From Persephonella sp. (GTDB lineage Bacteria > Aquificota > Aquificia > Aquificales > Hydrogenothermaceae): 43,280 nt of DNA. The stretch is from positions 1 through 43,280 of the forward strand of contig JAUZSJ010000066.1 of assembly GCA_030949555.1 (NCBI GenBank), read 5' to 3'. Shown piece after piece: positions 42,320 through 43,280 of this stretch. Both the position numbers and the translations under genes were made by a program. Position 1 is the stretch's first letter. Each line of letters opens with the position of its first letter. Under the pieces are notes generated by a model. That model was not told where the DNA came from and ran no database searches. It saw only the letters and a list, made by a program, of their open reading frames with translations.

Positions 42320-42943
42320 CATTCTAATATCAGATATGTATTCAGTGGACATAAGCCCATCATTAATATCAAAAATAACAGATAGACTGCTTCCAAAGAT
42401 AGAGGAATGGCAGAATAGACCATTAGATAGAATATATCCAGTAATCTACACAGACAGCATATTCTACAAAGTAAGACAGGATGGGAAAGTAATCCAAAAA
42501 GCAGTAAACGTAGTAATAGGGATAAACAAAGATGGATACAAAGAATTACTTGGATTTTGGCTAAAAGTATTAAACGATTTAAAAAGCAGGGGAGTGGAAG
42601 ATGTGTTGATATTCAGCGTAGACGGGCTGGCAGGTATAAGCAAAGCAATAAACAACGTATATCCTCAGGCAGACATTCAAAGGTGTATAGTTCATCAGGT
42701 AAGGAATTCATTAAAATACGTGCCGTGGAAGGAAAGAAAGCAGGTAGCAGAGGATTTAAAAGAGGTTTATCAGGCATCCACTATAGAAGAAGCGAAGGTT
42801 AGATTAGATGAATTTGAGGAAAAATGGTCAAGGAAGCCTATAGCTGGTTGGGGTAGAATATATGGACAACTTTCTATTTTATTTGAAGGGCAGGATTTAG
42901 GCTGTGGTAAAATTTACACAGTTAGATGGACAGTCCCTGTCAT
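42320..42943 (+). mobile_element. IS256-family transposase remnant (N- and C-terminally truncated)
   Basis: VDISPSLISKITDRLLPKIEEWQNRPLDRIYPVIYTDSIFYKVRQDGKVIQKAVNVVIGINKDGYKELLGFW...QRCIVHQVRNSLKYVPWKERKQVAEDLKEVYQ. Confidence 0.88.
42889..42937 (-). repeat. IS-end inverted repeat, right
   Basis: ggcaggatttaggctgtggtaaaatttacacagttagatggacagtccc pairs with 37864-37909. Confidence 0.85.
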
Positions 42944-42949
42944 AACCGA

Positions 42950-43120
42950 TTAACCCTTACCCAGTCCTTTTTCTATTGTTCTAAGTCCAAAGTAGAACGT
43001 GAAAACTCCGCCTATCAGGTAATAGTCAAACTCTGTAAGCTCCAGACCGCTGTACTTTGCAAGTATATATTGATAATATGTCAGAGGATTCTTATAAAAC
43101 TGTAAGTCCCTTGACTGCCT
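42950..43120 (-). pseudogene. C-terminal gene remnant or small membrane protein between IS end and tRNA
   Basis: Open frame RQSRDLQFYKNPLTYYQYILAKYSGLELTEFDYYLIGGVFTFYFGLRTIEKGLGKG*, with MRF-stop immediately upstream. Confidence 0.4.
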
Positions 43121-43226
43121 TCAAAACCGCATAAAATCAGGATTTTACCCCCAAAAATGCCCTCTTGCACAACGATATTACTTTTTGGAAATATCGGCGG
43201 TATATTTTTCCTCGCAAAGCCTTGAG

Positions 43227-43280
43227 TGGTGCGAGAGGGGGGAATCGAACCCCCACGGCCTTGCGGCCAAGGGATTTTAA
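43227..43280 (-). tRNA. tRNA-Leu(UAA), 3' portion, truncated by window end
   Basis: Reverse complement TTAAAATCCCTTGGCCGCAAGGCCGTGGGGGTTCGATTCCCCCCTCTCGCACCA: anticodon arm, long variable arm, T-arm GGTTCGATTCC, encoded CCA. Confidence 0.9.

Noticed and set aside
42336-42953. Intact transposase gene starting at 42336
   Set aside because: It lacks the N-terminal IS256 region and the C-terminal part normally following ...EEKW; treated as a remnant.

Overview
AT-rich bacterial chromosome segment. Gene content and protein style fit a thermophilic Aquificota such as the Hydrogenothermaceae/Persephonella type (inference, no database search). Roughly 1-20 kb is mostly housekeeping: ruvB, holA, lptE, coaD, rsmD, hslV, a degenerate priA, ADH synthase, NDH-2, a SDR epimerase, sdhB/frdB, tlpA/ccdA, modA-mop-modB-modC and a fused ccsBA haem lyase. 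From about 20.1 to 41.1 kb lies a dense multihaem cytochrome locus. By eye I count about 73 canonical CXXCH motifs plus about 7 candidate long-spaced or degenerate ones. It contains three OmcE-like tetrahaem proteins, two large ~12-haem proteins that begin with the same tetrahaem module, three NHL beta-propeller proteins, a SurA/PpiC-type isomerase, a SPOR-domain/outer-membrane beta-barrel fusion, a NapC/NirT quinol dehydrogenase, a soluble and a membrane-tethered dodecahaem protein, and two octahaem proteins. I interpret it as a complete candidate extracellular electron transfer / cytochrome-filament system. The second ~12-haem gene and a 7-blade WD40 gene with near-identical DNA repeats sit between two inverted IS256-family remnants. 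A partial tRNA-Leu(UAA) ends the window. Many conserved genes are split by apparent single-base indels, mostly in homopolymers, so many CDS below are joined across frames. I read these as sequence or assembly errors, not biology.
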